A stretch of 64,000 bases of DNA from Mycolicibacterium sp. CH28 (GCF_004745805.1 NZ_SRLQ01000009.1:95296-159295), one strand, 5' to 3'. Shown: positions 7,796-16,681, counted from the first letter of the stretch. A program made the numbers and translations. Notes: generated from the sequence alone by a model not told the origin.

Positions 7796-7796
7796 T

Positions 7797-8207
7797 TCAG
7801 GCCGGCCCGTAGCGCAGCATCGTCACGCCGGCATCGGGGTAATCGAAGAACACCGGCCGTAGACGCATCCCGACCGCAAGTTCAGCCGGTTCGGCATTGA
7901 CGATCTCGGTGGAGAACCGTGGCCCTTCGTCCCACTGCACGACGGCCAGCAATTGCGGCACATCACCGGCGAAATGCGGTGCCACCGCCCGGTAGGCCAC
8001 CGTGTAGGTGTAGAGCGTTGCGGCGCCAGAGATCTCCCGCCATTCCAGATCGTCGGCCAACGTGCCCGGTGCCAGCACCCGGGGGTAGAACACGTAGCTG
8101 TCCGACGACGGCGAATACTGGATCCGAATCTTGTGCTCGGCCAAACCATCCCAGAACGGTTTGGTGGTCGGAGTCGGGATGGGCATCGGCTTGTCGAATT
8201 CGCCCAT
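7797..8207 (-). CDS. DUF35 OB-fold protein without zinc-ribbon cysteines
   Basis: A 136-residue protein resembling the ChsH2/DUF35 class, which partners thiolase-like Ltp proteins in side-chain aldol cleavage or acyl-CoA binding. TTKPFWDGLAEHKIRIQYSP corresponds to the N-terminal helix and rubredoxin-like ribbon. The OB fold follows (GAATLYTYTVAYRAV, PQLLAVVQWDEG, GMRLRPVFFD). Family members usually have two CxxC knuckles after the FW-x-G-L helix; here that segment reads YSPSSDSYVFYPRV and the whole protein contains no cysteine. It ends the operon with the Ltp thiolase (2 bases between stop and start). Confidence 0.8.
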   Translation of the reverse strand: MGEFDKPMPIPTPTTKPFWDGLAEHKIRIQYSPSSDSYVFYPRVLAPGTLADDLEWREISGAATLYTYTVAYRAVAPHFAGDVPQLLAVVQWDEGPRFSTEIVNAEPAELAVGMRLRPVFFDYPDAGVTMLRYGPA

Positions 8208-8209
8208 GG

Positions 8210-9415
8210 CTAGTCACCTTCCAGCACGAGGGTGGTCTGTTCGCTCAGAATGCCGCCGTTGCCGGAGACGAACGCCCGATTGCAGTCGGCGACCTGGGTG
8301 GCCCCCGAGCGTCCCATGATCTGGCGGGTGGCGTCACAGACGTGGTGCATACCGCCGGCCGATCCGGCCTGGCCGTAACCCAGCTGGCCGCCGGAGGTGT
8401 TCATCGGGAAATCACCCCGGAAAGTCAGGTCGTGTTCGGCGACGAACTGCAACCCCTTGCCCTTCGGGCAGAAGCCGGCGTCTTCCAGGCTCAGCAGTGC
8501 GGTGATGGTGTAGCAGTCATAGATCGACACCATGTCCATGTCGGATGGCGTCAGACCGGCCATCGAGAAGGCCGACGCGGCGGCCTTGATCATCGGGGTC
8601 TGCAGCAGGTCCTGGGCGTAGGTGGGGGTCTTGTAGGGCACTCGTTCGCCGAAACCCTTGATCCACACCGGACGGTTCGCGCTGCGCCGGGCCACATCGG
8701 CATTGGCGACCAGCACCGCCGCGCCGCCCATCACCGGCATCACGATCTCCAGCATGTGCAGCGGGGCGGCGATCACCGGGCTGTTGAGCACGTCGTCGAT
8801 GGTGATCGGGGTGTCGTGGAAGATCGCTCCAGGCGTGTGGTTGGCGTTGACCCGCTGGTCCACGCTGATCTTGGCCATCGCGCGCTCGTCGTAGCCATAG
8901 GTGGCGGCGTAGCGGGTGGCCACCTGACCGTACGGGCCGTTCTGCCCGAGATTGCCGTACGGGATCTCGAACTCGGCCTGCGGTGAGCCGTACCGGTTGC
9001 TCGACGCGCCGAAGTACAGCATGTCGCCGAAGTCCGGGGGTTTCTGCTCACTCATCGGGGTCAGCGGTGTCGCGGGGATGACGCACAGCACTGCGTTGCA
9101 CAGGCCCAACTCGATCGCCGCGGCGGCGCGCCACACCATGGCCGCCGCGCTGGCCCCGCCGAGGTCGACCATTTCGGCGAAATTGGCTTTGATACCGAGG
9201 TATTCGATGACCGTGGAGGGCACGAAGATTTGCGACTCCTGCACGTGGCTGGTGCAGACGCCGTCGACGTCGGAGGCCGACAGGCCCGCGTCGGCCAGCG
9301 TGGCGGCAGCCAGCCGGGCCCACTGCTCGAGGGTGAACTCCAGTGGCCCGGTCGGTCGCTTGACCGACGGAAGCTCGGTGTAGCCGACGATCGCGGCCTC
9401 TCCACGAAGACCCAT
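8210..9415 (-). CDS. Thiolase-like lipid-transfer protein (Ltp/SCP2-thiolase family)
   Basis: A 401-residue thiolase-fold protein of the Ltp group. AAIVGYTELPS opens the fold, DVDGVCTSHVQES and LGGASAAAMVWRAAAAIELG lie in the N-terminal half, and NTSGGQLGYGQAGSAGGMHHVCDATRQ carries the C-terminal GGQL and His signature. The lack of a classical condensing cysteine motif and the adjacent DUF35 partner suggest a retro-aldolase or acyl-CoA thiolase role in steroid or branched-lipid degradation, as for Ltp2-ChsH2. The ATG at 9415 (MGLRGEA), behind GAAGGGCGGCGGA, is preferred over 9466. Divergent from the SDR operon. Confidence 0.85.
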   Translation of the reverse strand: MGLRGEAAIVGYTELPSVKRPTGPLEFTLEQWARLAAATLADAGLSASDVDGVCTSHVQESQIFVPSTVIEYLGIKANFAEMVDLGGASAAAMVWRAAAAIELGLCNAVLCVIPATPLTPMSEQKPPDFGDMLYFGASSNRYGSPQAEFEIPYGNLGQNGPYGQVATRYAATYGYDERAMAKISVDQRVNANHTPGAIFHDTPITIDDVLNSPVIAAPLHMLEIVMPVMGGAAVLVANADVARRSANRPVWIKGFGERVPYKTPTYAQDLLQTPMIKAAASAFSMAGLTPSDMDMVSIYDCYTITALLSLEDAGFCPKGKGLQFVAEHDLTFRGDFPMNTSGGQLGYGQAGSAGGMHHVCDATRQIMGRSGATQVADCNRAFVSGNGGILSEQTTLVLEGD

Positions 9416-9512
9416 TCCGCCGCCCTTCGTCGCGCCATTGCCCAAGAACATTGAGCATGTAATCATATTGACCGCTTAATGAAAAATGGCCATAGGGGAG
9501 AGGTTGCTCACA

Positions 9513-10385
9513 GTGGGTGGTGCATCGTCGTTGGACGGCAAGGTCGCCATCGTCACCGGAACCAGCCGGGGCGTGGGACTCGGGATCGCGCATGAGCTGC
9601 TGCGGGCCGGGGCCACGGTCATCGGTTGCTCCCGGGGTGCACTGGACGCCATCCCCGGAGTCGCCGACAACCCCGACTGGCTGGCCCGGTCCTCACAACG
9701 CGTCTGCGACCAGGGCGATCCCCGAGCGATCGACGAGTTCGTCGCCGGAGTGGTCGCCGACTACGGCCGCATCGACATCCTGGTCAACAACGCCGGCGGC
9801 ACCGTGCCGACACCGCACGTCGAGGACGTCCCCGAACTGGTCACGCGCATCCAGGGCGCACCGGCGGCAGCCGACGACTACGAACGCACCGTCCTGTTCC
9901 ATGCCTTCGCCATCCAGATGAACCTGATCAGCCCGCTGTGGTTCGCCATCCGGGTGTTCCGCCAGATGCGCGAGCAGGACGGCACGGGCTCGATCATCAA
10001 CATCTCCAGCGGCGCCGGGCACCCGGCCGGCTCCCCGACGCTGGTGTCCTACGGTGCGGCCAAATCCGGCCTGAACCACCTGACCCGCTCGCTGGCTGAG
10101 GAATGGGGACCCAAGGCACGGGTCAACTGCCTGGCGCTGGGCCCCACGATGACCGACAACTTCAAGTCCTTCGTCCTGCCCAAGGACGACCCGGGGGGCC
10201 AGCGGTACTTCAAGGACGTGCCCCTGCACCGGGCCGGTGAGCCCGCCGAGGTGGGCCGAGCGGCCGTCTTCCTGTGCAGCGGCGAGGCCGACTTCATCAA
10301 CGGCACGACGATCGAGATCGACGGTGGGATGTTGCCCGGCGTGCTCTACGAGGCGGGCCTCAAGACGATCACGGATCTGTTGTGA
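9513..10385 (+). CDS. SDR-family oxidoreductase
   Basis: A 290-residue classical short-chain dehydrogenase. The cofactor motif is VTGTSRGVGLG, with NNAGG, the catalytic INISSG serine region and YGAAKSGL (Tyr-x-x-x-Lys). The C-terminal segment FINGTTIEIDGGM is typical of SDRs acting on lipid-derived alcohols or acyl-CoAs. The GTG at 9513 is preferred because GGGGAGAGG lies about 10 bases upstream; an ATG at 9486 is in frame without a ribosome site. It overlaps the next gene by 4 bases and is divergent from the Ltp-DUF35 pair, suggesting one catabolic locus. Confidence 0.87.
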   Translation: MGGASSLDGKVAIVTGTSRGVGLGIAHELLRAGATVIGCSRGALDAIPGVADNPDWLARSSQRVCDQGDPRAIDEFVAGVVADYGRIDILVNNAGGTVPTPHVEDVPELVTRIQGAPAAADDYERTVLFHAFAIQMNLISPLWFAIRVFRQMREQDGTGSIINISSGAGHPAGSPTLVSYGAAKSGLNHLTRSLAEEWGPKARVNCLALGPTMTDNFKSFVLPKDDPGGQRYFKDVPLHRAGEPAEVGRAAVFLCSGEADFINGTTIEIDGGMLPGVLYEAGLKTITDLL

Positions 10386-11449
10386 AGCGGGTCATCCAGT
10401 TCTCCACCGGCAATGTGGGCCGCCACGCCCTGCCGATGATCATCGAACGGCCAGGGCTGGAGCTGGTCGGTCTGCATGCCCACGGCGCCGACAAGGTCGG
10501 CCGGGATGCCGCACAGCTGTGCGGCCTGGGCACACCGACCGGCGTGGTGGCCACGGACGATGTCGACGCCCTGGTGGCGCTGGGCGCCGACTGCGTGGTC
10601 TACACCTCGCAGGCCGAGATGCGCCCCCAGCAGGCCATCGAGGAGATCTGCCGGTTCCTGCGCGCCGGCACCAACGTCGTGGGCACCTCGATGGTGTGGC
10701 TGGTCGCCCCGCACCACGCCGACGCCTGGATTCGCGAGCCGCTGCAACAGGCCTGCCGTGACGGCGGCACGTCGCTGTACATCAACGGTGTCGACCCGGG
10801 GTTCTCCGGCGACAGCCTCGTCTACACGGCGCTGACCCTGGCCGGCCGCGCCCGTTCGGTCACCGTCTCGGAGATCTGCGACTACGGCAGCTACGACGAC
10901 GCTGAATTCACCGGTGTCAGTTTCGGATTCGGGACGACGCCGGACCACACCCCGATCATGTTCGCGCCCGGCGTGCTGTCCTCGCTGTGGGGCGGTCAGG
11001 TCCGTTCGCTGGCCGATCTGTTCGGGGTGCACCTCGACGAGGTGCGCGAACGGCACGAGAGCTGGGCGGCCTCCGAGCAGATCGACTGCACGATGATGAC
11101 TGTCGCGCCCGGGCATGTCGCCGCGGTCCGGTTCGCCGTGGAGGGCCTCCGCGGCGGTGAGCCGGTGATCACCATGGAGCATGTCAACCGGTTGACCCCG
11201 GCCGCCGCCCCGGACTGGCCCTACCCGCCGGATGGTCGGATGGGTGTGCATCGCGTTGTGGTGCACGGCAATCCGGGCGTGGAGATCAACACGCACCTCG
11301 GGCTCGACGGCGTCGACCACAACGACGGCGGGGTCATCTCCACCGCCGCGCGGGCGGTCAACGCCATCGACGCAGTCTGCGCGGCGCCGCCCGGCCTGCT
11401 CGCGGTCAAGGACTTGCCGGCGGCGCACGCTGACTCCGTGATGTGGTGA
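10382..11449 (+). CDS. DapB-like NAD(P)-dependent dehydrogenase
   Basis: A 355-residue protein with an N-terminal Rossmann motif (VIQFSTGNVGRHALPMI) and the dihydrodipicolinate-reductase-like architecture common in mycobacteria, where such proteins are annotated as amine-dehydrogenase-like or DapB-like. Supporting segments are LVGLHAHGADKVGRDAAQLCG, INGVDPGFSGDSLVY and NTHLGLDG. True DapB is about 250 residues and essential, so a catabolic role is more likely. The GTG start at 10382 overlaps the SDR stop in a GTGA arrangement, indicating translational coupling. Substrate unknown. Confidence 0.82.
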   Translation: MKRVIQFSTGNVGRHALPMIIERPGLELVGLHAHGADKVGRDAAQLCGLGTPTGVVATDDVDALVALGADCVVYTSQAEMRPQQAIEEICRFLRAGTNVVGTSMVWLVAPHHADAWIREPLQQACRDGGTSLYINGVDPGFSGDSLVYTALTLAGRARSVTVSEICDYGSYDDAEFTGVSFGFGTTPDHTPIMFAPGVLSSLWGGQVRSLADLFGVHLDEVRERHESWAASEQIDCTMMTVAPGHVAAVRFAVEGLRGGEPVITMEHVNRLTPAAAPDWPYPPDGRMGVHRVVVHGNPGVEINTHLGLDGVDHNDGGVISTAARAVNAIDAVCAAPPGLLAVKDLPAAHADSVMW

Positions 11450-11452
11450 ACC

Positions 11453-12106
11453 ATGGCGCCCAACATCGCACCCCGGCGCCCGGCCGGCGGCGGTCAGCCG
11501 CGGGCTGACCGCACCCGCGAAGCAGTGCTCGACGAGACGGTACGCTGCGTCGTCGAGGAAGGGTTCGCCGCCGCCAGTGCCAAGCACATCGCCGAGCGGG
11601 CCGGGGTCACCTGGGGTGTGGTGCAGTACCACTTCGGTGATCGCGACGGGTTGCTGATGGCTGTCGTGGACCGCGGATTCGCCCAGCTGCTCGACTCGCT
11701 GCGCAACCTGCCACCGTCGTCGTCCGCACCGAACCCGCACACCCGGGTCGAACTGGTGGTCCACGCGGCCTGGGAGGTCTTCTCCAGCCCGACGTCGCGG
11801 GCCTCACTGGAGATTCTCATCGCCACCCGAGCCATGCGCGACAAGCGCGCCACTCGCCATCTTGTCGAATTGCACAGCGCTATCGAAGATCTCAGCCGCG
11901 ACATCGCCGAGGGGCTGGACAGCCCGCACGCCGCCGCTATCAGCGACCTGATCTGGGCCACCATGCGCGGGCTGGTGATCTCCCAGCTGATCGTGACGGT
12001 CCCGCTGGATGCCGGCCGGGAGCTGGCCGCGCTGGTCGATGTGATCTGCGCCTATCTCGACCGGCACAGCACCCCCGGCGCCGGCGCCACAGGCAGTCAC
12101 AGTTAG
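11453..12106 (+). CDS. TetR-family transcriptional regulator
   Basis: A 217-residue TetR protein. The HTH is at about residues 20-66: REAVLDETVRCVVEEGFAAA, AKHIAERAGVTWGVVQYHFG, DRDGLLMAVV. The C-terminal ligand domain is alpha-helical. It starts 3 bases after the DapB-like gene and is the third gene of the SDR operon, so it most likely controls this operon and the divergent Ltp-DUF35 pair through the 97-base region at 9416-9512. No clear palindrome was seen there. Confidence 0.87.
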   Translation: MAPNIAPRRPAGGGQPRADRTREAVLDETVRCVVEEGFAAASAKHIAERAGVTWGVVQYHFGDRDGLLMAVVDRGFAQLLDSLRNLPPSSSAPNPHTRVELVVHAAWEVFSSPTSRASLEILIATRAMRDKRATRHLVELHSAIEDLSRDIAEGLDSPHAAAISDLIWATMRGLVISQLIVTVPLDAGRELAALVDVICAYLDRHSTPGAGATGSHS

Positions 12107-12174
12107 GTCATAGGTTCGCGGCGAACCGGCGCGCCTGAGTGACGTCGGCGTCCTGCGCTGGCGATCATGACCGG

Positions 12175-13827
12175 ATGACGCAACCACTGGGTATGTCCGT
12201 GGGCGCCAGCAGCTTGGTCGCCGTGTCCCTCGGGGCCGTGCCGGTGGTGCGCCCCGCCGTACCGGCACAGGACGAACAGCAACTCGCCGCCGCGCTCGCC
12301 GATCTTGCCGACGCCGCCGGGGCCGGCATTGCCGGCGTCAACGGTATCGCCGTGCCCGCGCACTGGGGCGCGGCCCGTCGCGACGCATTGGCTGCCGCAC
12401 TCGGCGCACTGCCGGCACTGGTCGGTGCGGCGCCCCCGCCGGTGCTGACCTCCACTGCCGCCGCACTCCAGGCGCTGCGCCGTGACCCGGGCCTACCCGT
12501 ACGCGGTGTCGCCGTGGTCTGTGACCTCGGTGCCAGCGGCACCGGCATCACGCTGGCCGACTGCGCTGCCGACTACCGGCAGATCGGCCCCGCCACATGG
12601 TCGGTGGAATTCTCCGGTGACGCGCTGGACCAGCGGCTGCTCGCGCACGTCCTGTATGCCGGCCGGCCGGACCCGGCGGCCGACAGCACGGCGGCGGTGA
12701 ACTCGCTGAGTGCCCTTAGCGCGCAGTGTCGTTCGGCCAAAGAAGCCCTCTCCGTACACGCCGAAGTCGCGGTGAACGGCGTGGGCGGAGGCGAAACCAG
12801 AATCACCCGTAGTGATTTCGAGTCCATCCTCAGCGGACCGCTCGACGCTCTACTGAGGGCCGTCGATGACGTCATAAACCGGGCCGGCTTTGCGCCCGCC
12901 GATATCAGCGCGGTTGTCGCCACCGGTGGGGGAGCGGCTATACCCGCTGTCCTGCAAGGTATTTCCCGGCATTTGCAGGTGCCGGCCGTGGTGTCCGGGC
13001 AGCCGCGTCTGGATGCGGCGTTGGGTGCGGCGCTCCAGTCGGACGCAGACGCCCCGACCGGTCTGGCACCGGCAGCATTGATCACCCCCAGCCCAGAGCC
13101 CGCCGCGGGCCCGCAGTCGGCGACGATGGCGGCGGCACTTGCCTGGTCGAATGACGACACACCCGATGATGTAGCGCCCTACCAAACGGACGGCTACGAC
13201 GACTACCGCGGCTACGACACCGGCTATGGCAGCGCCTACGACGACGATTCGACGATCATCGTCGCCGACCCGCCGGCTCAGCGCGGTTCGGGTCTGACCC
13301 GGGGTGTGCCACTCCTGATCGGGGGTGCAGCCGCCGTCGCTGCCGTGGCGGTGGGCGGGTTCGCCTACACGCTGACCGGGTCGAGCACGCCGAGCACCCC
13401 GTCTGTGACACAACTTCCGGCCACGGCCGTCACCACCGCGCTGAGCGCCGCGCCCCCGCCTGCCGCACCCACCGAGACGGTAACGATGACCAACCCTCCG
13501 GTCAGCACCGTCACCGAGCAGGCGCCGCCCCCGCGGACCACCACCATCACCGTCGAGACGACCACGACGACATCGACACCCGTGACCACGACGACGACCA
13601 CCACCACGACGCCGACGACGACGACCACGACGACGACCACCACGCCAACGACCACCACCACCACGCCGACCACCACCACCACGACACCGACGACGACCAC
13701 GGTGCCGACGACGACCACGCCCTGGGATACCACGACGAGCACGACGAGGGAACGACTCTTCCCGTTCCTGCCACCGCCGCCCTCGATACCCGGACTGCCA
13801 CCACTGCCCAGGATCAACGTGGGTTGA
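12175..13827 (+). CDS. Hsp70-like membrane protein with Thr-rich extracytoplasmic tail
   Basis: A 550-residue protein with a cytoplasmic Hsp70/actin-like domain in residues 1-300: MSVGASSLVAVSLG resembles the phosphate-1 loop, VVCDLGASGTGITLAD the phosphate-2 loop, and SAVVATGGGAAIPAVL the adenosine motif. An acidic Tyr/Asp-rich linker (about 335-365) precedes one transmembrane segment, PLLIGGAAAVAAVAVGGFAY (about 378-398). A Thr/Pro tail outside the membrane runs from about 400 to 525 and ends in a Pro-rich segment. There is no Hsp70 substrate-binding domain. It may be a sensor or cell-envelope scaffold; function is not established by sequence. Confidence 0.8.
   Translation: MTQPLGMSVGASSLVAVSLGAVPVVRPAVPAQDEQQLAAALADLADAAGAGIAGVNGIAVPAHWGAARRDALAAALGALPALVGAAPPPVLTSTAAALQALRRDPGLPVRGVAVVCDLGASGTGITLADCAADYRQIGPATWSVEFSGDALDQRLLAHVLYAGRPDPAADSTAAVNSLSALSAQCRSAKEALSVHAEVAVNGVGGGETRITRSDFESILSGPLDALLRAVDDVINRAGFAPADISAVVATGGGAAIPAVLQGISRHLQVPAVVSGQPRLDAALGAALQSDADAPTGLAPAALITPSPEPAAGPQSATMAAALAWSNDDTPDDVAPYQTDGYDDYRGYDTGYGSAYDDDSTIIVADPPAQRGSGLTRGVPLLIGGAAAVAAVAVGGFAYTLTGSSTPSTPSVTQLPATAVTTALSAAPPPAAPTETVTMTNPPVSTVTEQAPPPRTTTITVETTTTTSTPVTTTTTTTTTPTTTTTTTTTTPTTTTTTPTTTTTTPTTTTVPTTTTPWDTTTSTTRERLFPFLPPPPSIPGLPPLPRINVG
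13555..13750 (+). repeat. ACC/ACG triplet low-complexity tract coding poly-Thr
   Basis: About 195 bases built almost entirely from ACC and ACG codons with interspersed CCG/CCA, encoding runs of threonine broken by proline. It lies within the Hsp70-like gene. The tract may be length-variable by slippage and is a plausible O-mannosylation region. Confidence 0.85.
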
Positions 13828-13995
13828 GAGGTTCAGCCACCGGGCGAGCATTGCCGTCGACGTCGACGGGCGTGAAGAGGGCCCCGACGGCGAGGCGGCT
13901 CGGCGCATCCCGGTGCGTCGGGTGATCATCGAGCCGCATGGCAACTGCCAGGCCGCCACGGGACGTGGCTCGACATCGGCGCGATCGGAGATCAC

Positions 13996-15072
13996 ATGGC
14001 ACGGCAGGTCAGGCTCGGGCCAATCACACGCAACGCCGTAGGTCTGACTTCGGCGGAGGCGTTCGTGATGATCGCGATCGCGACCATCCTGCTGACCCGA
14101 CTGTATTTGCGCCTCACCGGCTATCCGCAGATCGGTGGCGGTGATCTGCATATCGCGCACGCGCTCTGGGGCGGGGCGTTGATGATGCTTGCCCTGGTGA
14201 CCGGCTGGATGGCACTGGGGTTCGGCGCGCGGCTGCTGACCGTGGTGATGGGCGGCATCGGTTTCGGCCTGTTCCTCGACGAGGTCGGCAAATTCGTCAC
14301 GAAGGACAACGACTACTTCTACGGCCCGTCCGCCGACATCATGTACGTCCTGGTCTGTTTGATCCTGGTCGGTGCTCGCCTGATCCGGGTGGTGCGCCCG
14401 CTCAGCGCGCACGAGTGCCTGGCGTCGGCTGCCTCGATCGCCGCCGACGGAGTGGCCCGCGGCCTTCCCGACCATCGCCGACAGATCGGGCTGCGACTCG
14501 TCGAGCAGGCCCGCACCGGGGGAGCCCCTGGAGACGAGACCGAACACGTGCACACGCTGCTGCTTTCGGCGCGGCAGGCCAGCGACCGGCTCTACCGCCT
14601 GCAGCGGTGGGCTCCCAGGCTGATCCCCGACCTGTTCCGCAGCCCGAAGTGGGTGCCGTGGGTGGGCTGGTCGTTGGTCGCGGGCGCGGTGTTCGGGCTG
14701 TTCTTCCGCGTCCTCGGTATCGCCCTGGGCGGCAGCTTCTACCACGAGGGGCACGTCAAGGTGCACCTGGCCGGGAAGTCGCCGGCCACCATCATCCTGC
14801 TGGTCAGCGCCGTACTGACGCTGGCGATGGCACTGCCCGCGATGATCGCGCTGCGGCGCAGCACGCAGTTGTGGCCGCTGCGGTTGCTGCGCAGTGCGGC
14901 GCTGGTATTCACCTTCCTCAACGCCCTGGTGAACTTCGCCACCGTAGGGTTCGCCGCCCTCATCACCCTCGCGATCGGCTTGTTCGGTCTGGCGATCCTG
15001 TCCTATCAGGTGGACGTAGCCGCCCGGAGAGCCGCGTTCGCTGCTACACCACCGACAGGTAGCGCTGGATGA
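13996..15072 (+). CDS. Multi-pass membrane protein of unknown function
   Basis: A 358-residue integral membrane protein with about eight hydrophobic segments: four in the first 130 residues (AFVMIAIATILLTRLYL, ALWGGALMMLALVTGWMAL, LLTVVMGGIGFGLFLDEVG, DIMYVLVCLILVGARLI), a polar cytoplasmic-type region at 130-220, and four more to the C-terminus. FLDEVGKFVTKDNDYFYGP is a charged, aromatic loop that may be the conserved core. I do not recognise a named family. The ATG at 13996 follows CGGAGATCAC. The 3' end overlaps the convergent DUF1990 gene by 29 bases. Confidence 0.75.
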   Translation: MARQVRLGPITRNAVGLTSAEAFVMIAIATILLTRLYLRLTGYPQIGGGDLHIAHALWGGALMMLALVTGWMALGFGARLLTVVMGGIGFGLFLDEVGKFVTKDNDYFYGPSADIMYVLVCLILVGARLIRVVRPLSAHECLASAASIAADGVARGLPDHRRQIGLRLVEQARTGGAPGDETEHVHTLLLSARQASDRLYRLQRWAPRLIPDLFRSPKWVPWVGWSLVAGAVFGLFFRVLGIALGGSFYHEGHVKVHLAGKSPATIILLVSAVLTLAMALPAMIALRRSTQLWPLRLLRSAALVFTFLNALVNFATVGFAALITLAIGLFGLAILSYQVDVAARRAAFAATPPTGSAG

Positions 15073-15541
15073 TCACCCGCTGGACCAGCGACGCGACGGG
15101 CGCCCCGATCTGACTCCACCAGGTGGCCGGCTTGGAGAAGGCCACCACCTCGGCGTGCACGGAACCGTCGGCGGGGTTGTAGCGCACGCCGAACATCTCC
15201 TCGCCGGCCACGGCGTGGCCGGGCAGGCTGCCGTAGGCGAAGCCACACCGGTTGGGTTCGTTGACGACGTAGACCACCCGGCAGGGCGCGCTGAACGGTC
15301 CCAGCCGGCCCAGCACCTCGGTGCCGACCTCGGCCACCTCAGTGGTGGCCGCCACGCGCAGACCCGCACCGCGCAGCATTCCGTAGCGCATGACGGCCGC
15401 CCCGGCGCGCTCGAAGCGGGGCCGTCCGCTGCCGATCCGCGACGACAGCCGCACATGGTGATACCCCGGCGGCAGGTCGGCCGCCGTCGCGCCCACCTCG
15501 GCATAGGTCAACGGCCGGCCGGCCAGGTCGCTGAGCTCCAC
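15044..15541 (-). CDS. DUF1990-domain protein
   Basis: A 165-residue protein matching the DUF1990 pattern: LTYAEVGATAADLPPGYHHV near the N-terminus, AAVMRYGMLRGAG, then RCGFAYGSLPGHAVAGEEMF and VRYNPADGSVHAEVVAFSKP, ending with the helix SLVQRVIIQRYL. DUF1990 proteins are soluble, of unknown function, with a START/polyketide-cyclase-like appearance. Start ATG at 15541; convergent overlap of 29 bases with the membrane-protein gene. Confidence 0.82.
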   Translation of the reverse strand: MELSDLAGRPLTYAEVGATAADLPPGYHHVRLSSRIGSGRPRFERAGAAVMRYGMLRGAGLRVAATTEVAEVGTEVLGRLGPFSAPCRVVYVVNEPNRCGFAYGSLPGHAVAGEEMFGVRYNPADGSVHAEVVAFSKPATWWSQIGAPVASLVQRVIIQRYLSVV

Positions 15542-15623
15542 GCGTCTACCTTGCCATCGCGTGCGTACCGTCGAAGTGAAGGGCTCGCACTCGTCGGCAT
15601 ACGGTAATCAGGTGGCGGAGGAC

Positions 15624-16259
15624 ATGACGGTGGTCGGTGACACTGCGGCGGCGGTCCACCCCGGCGGTAGCTCCAATCCGCTGATCCCGACCCACAGAGG
15701 TGGCCCCGACTATGGCCGCTTCATCGACGCGGTGCGCGATCTGCAGGATCACGCGCGGGCCGTCGACGCCCCCGACGAGGTGATCACCCGAGCCGCCGAC
15801 CTGCTGCGACAAGCGTCGGCGCTGCTGGCGCCCTACGAGGTCGACGAGTGGACGGCGCCGTCGGGCCGCCGGTCGGACCTGCCGATGCGCGGCAACATCC
15901 TCAGCGTGCCCAACCAGGTCGACCCGTGCGAGGACGGGCGGCTGCGGGGCTGGGCCCGATTCCGCCGCTTCCACCTGGGCCGCAACGGCGCGGTACACGG
16001 CGGCCTCATCGCCCACCTCTTCGACTCGGTGCTGGGTAAGACCGCGTTCGTCCTGACCGGCGGGCCCTATCAGCGCACCGCCTACCTGCACGTCAACTAT
16101 CGCAAGATCGTGCCGATCGAGACGGAGCTGCAGGTCGACGCCGGCGTTCTGCGCACCGAGGATCGCAAGATCTTCGTCGACGTGCGGCTGTCCGACGGCG
16201 ACACCCTGCTCGCCGATGGCGAGGCCTTGTTTGTCCTGCTCAAGCCGGGACAGCCGTGA
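15624..16259 (+). CDS. PaaI-type hotdog thioesterase
   Basis: A 211-residue protein. The hotdog domain covers about residues 95-208 and includes the catalytic-region motif RNGAVHGGLIAHLFDSVLG, then RTAYLHVNYRKIVPIETEL and LLADGEALFVLL. These match acyl-CoA thioesterases of the PaaI/THEM4 group. The first 90 residues are helical and polar. The ATG at 15624 is selected for its ribosome site GGCGGAGGAC; an upstream GTG at 15561 is possible. It overlaps the next gene by 4 bases. Confidence 0.85.
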   Translation: MTVVGDTAAAVHPGGSSNPLIPTHRGGPDYGRFIDAVRDLQDHARAVDAPDEVITRAADLLRQASALLAPYEVDEWTAPSGRRSDLPMRGNILSVPNQVDPCEDGRLRGWARFRRFHLGRNGAVHGGLIAHLFDSVLGKTAFVLTGGPYQRTAYLHVNYRKIVPIETELQVDAGVLRTEDRKIFVDVRLSDGDTLLADGEALFVLLKPGQP

Positions 16260-16669
16260 AGCGGCTGTTGCGCGGGTGGTCGCATCGTCGGGAGCGGCTG
16301 CGGGCACGGCCGGTCGCCGACTTCACCTACCGGGTCGTGGTGGGAGTCGTCGGGCTGACCGTGCTGCTCATCGGGATCGTCGCGATCCCGTACCCGGGAC
16401 CGGGCTGGGCGATCGTGTTCCTCGGACTGGCGATCCTGGCCACCGAGTTCTACTGGGCGCACCGCACCCTGTCGTTCACCCGCGCCCGCTACGACAGTGT
16501 CATGGCGTGGTTCCGCAGGCAGGGCTGGTGGGTGCGGGCGCTGGGCGCGGCGTTCACCGCCGCGATGGTGGTGGCGACCCTTTGGCTGGTGGGTGCGGTG
16601 GGCTGGTCGGCGGGCCTGCTGGGGTTGGACCATCCAGCCCTGGACAGCCCTATCGGCCTCGGCGCCTGA
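16256..16669 (+). CDS. PGPGW (TIGR02611-like) transmembrane protein
   Basis: A 137-residue membrane protein. The first hydrophobic segment runs into IVAIPYPGPGWAIVFLGLAILATEF, containing the P-G-P-G-W signature of this actinobacterial family, and a C-terminal transmembrane segment follows (LGAAFTAAMVVATLWLVGAVGW). The N-terminus is Arg-rich and probably cytoplasmic. The GTG at 16256 overlaps the thioesterase stop (GTGA), implying a two-gene operon. Function unknown. Confidence 0.82.
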   Translation: MKRLLRGWSHRRERLRARPVADFTYRVVVGVVGLTVLLIGIVAIPYPGPGWAIVFLGLAILATEFYWAHRTLSFTRARYDSVMAWFRRQGWWVRALGAAFTAAMVVATLWLVGAVGWSAGLLGLDHPALDSPIGLGA

Positions 16670-16681
16670 CCCGCGCCCCGA

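Noticed and set aside
13555..13750. Regular repeats considered as a CRISPR array
   Set aside because: The period is 3 bases, in frame with a coding sequence, and there are no spacers.
13365..13817. Val/Gly-rich antisense frame resembling a PE_PGRS or silk-like protein
   Set aside because: It is simply the complement of the Thr-rich codon tract.
13828..13995. Possible small gene between the Hsp70-like and membrane-protein genes
   Set aside because: Frames on both strands lack a start with ribosome site, and the peptides match nothing I recognise.
12850..14766. A 638-codon minus-strand frame opposite the Hsp70-like and membrane-protein genes
   Set aside because: It is mostly Arg/Gly repeats produced by the antisense of ACC/ACG codons, spans two real genes and has no recognisable motif.
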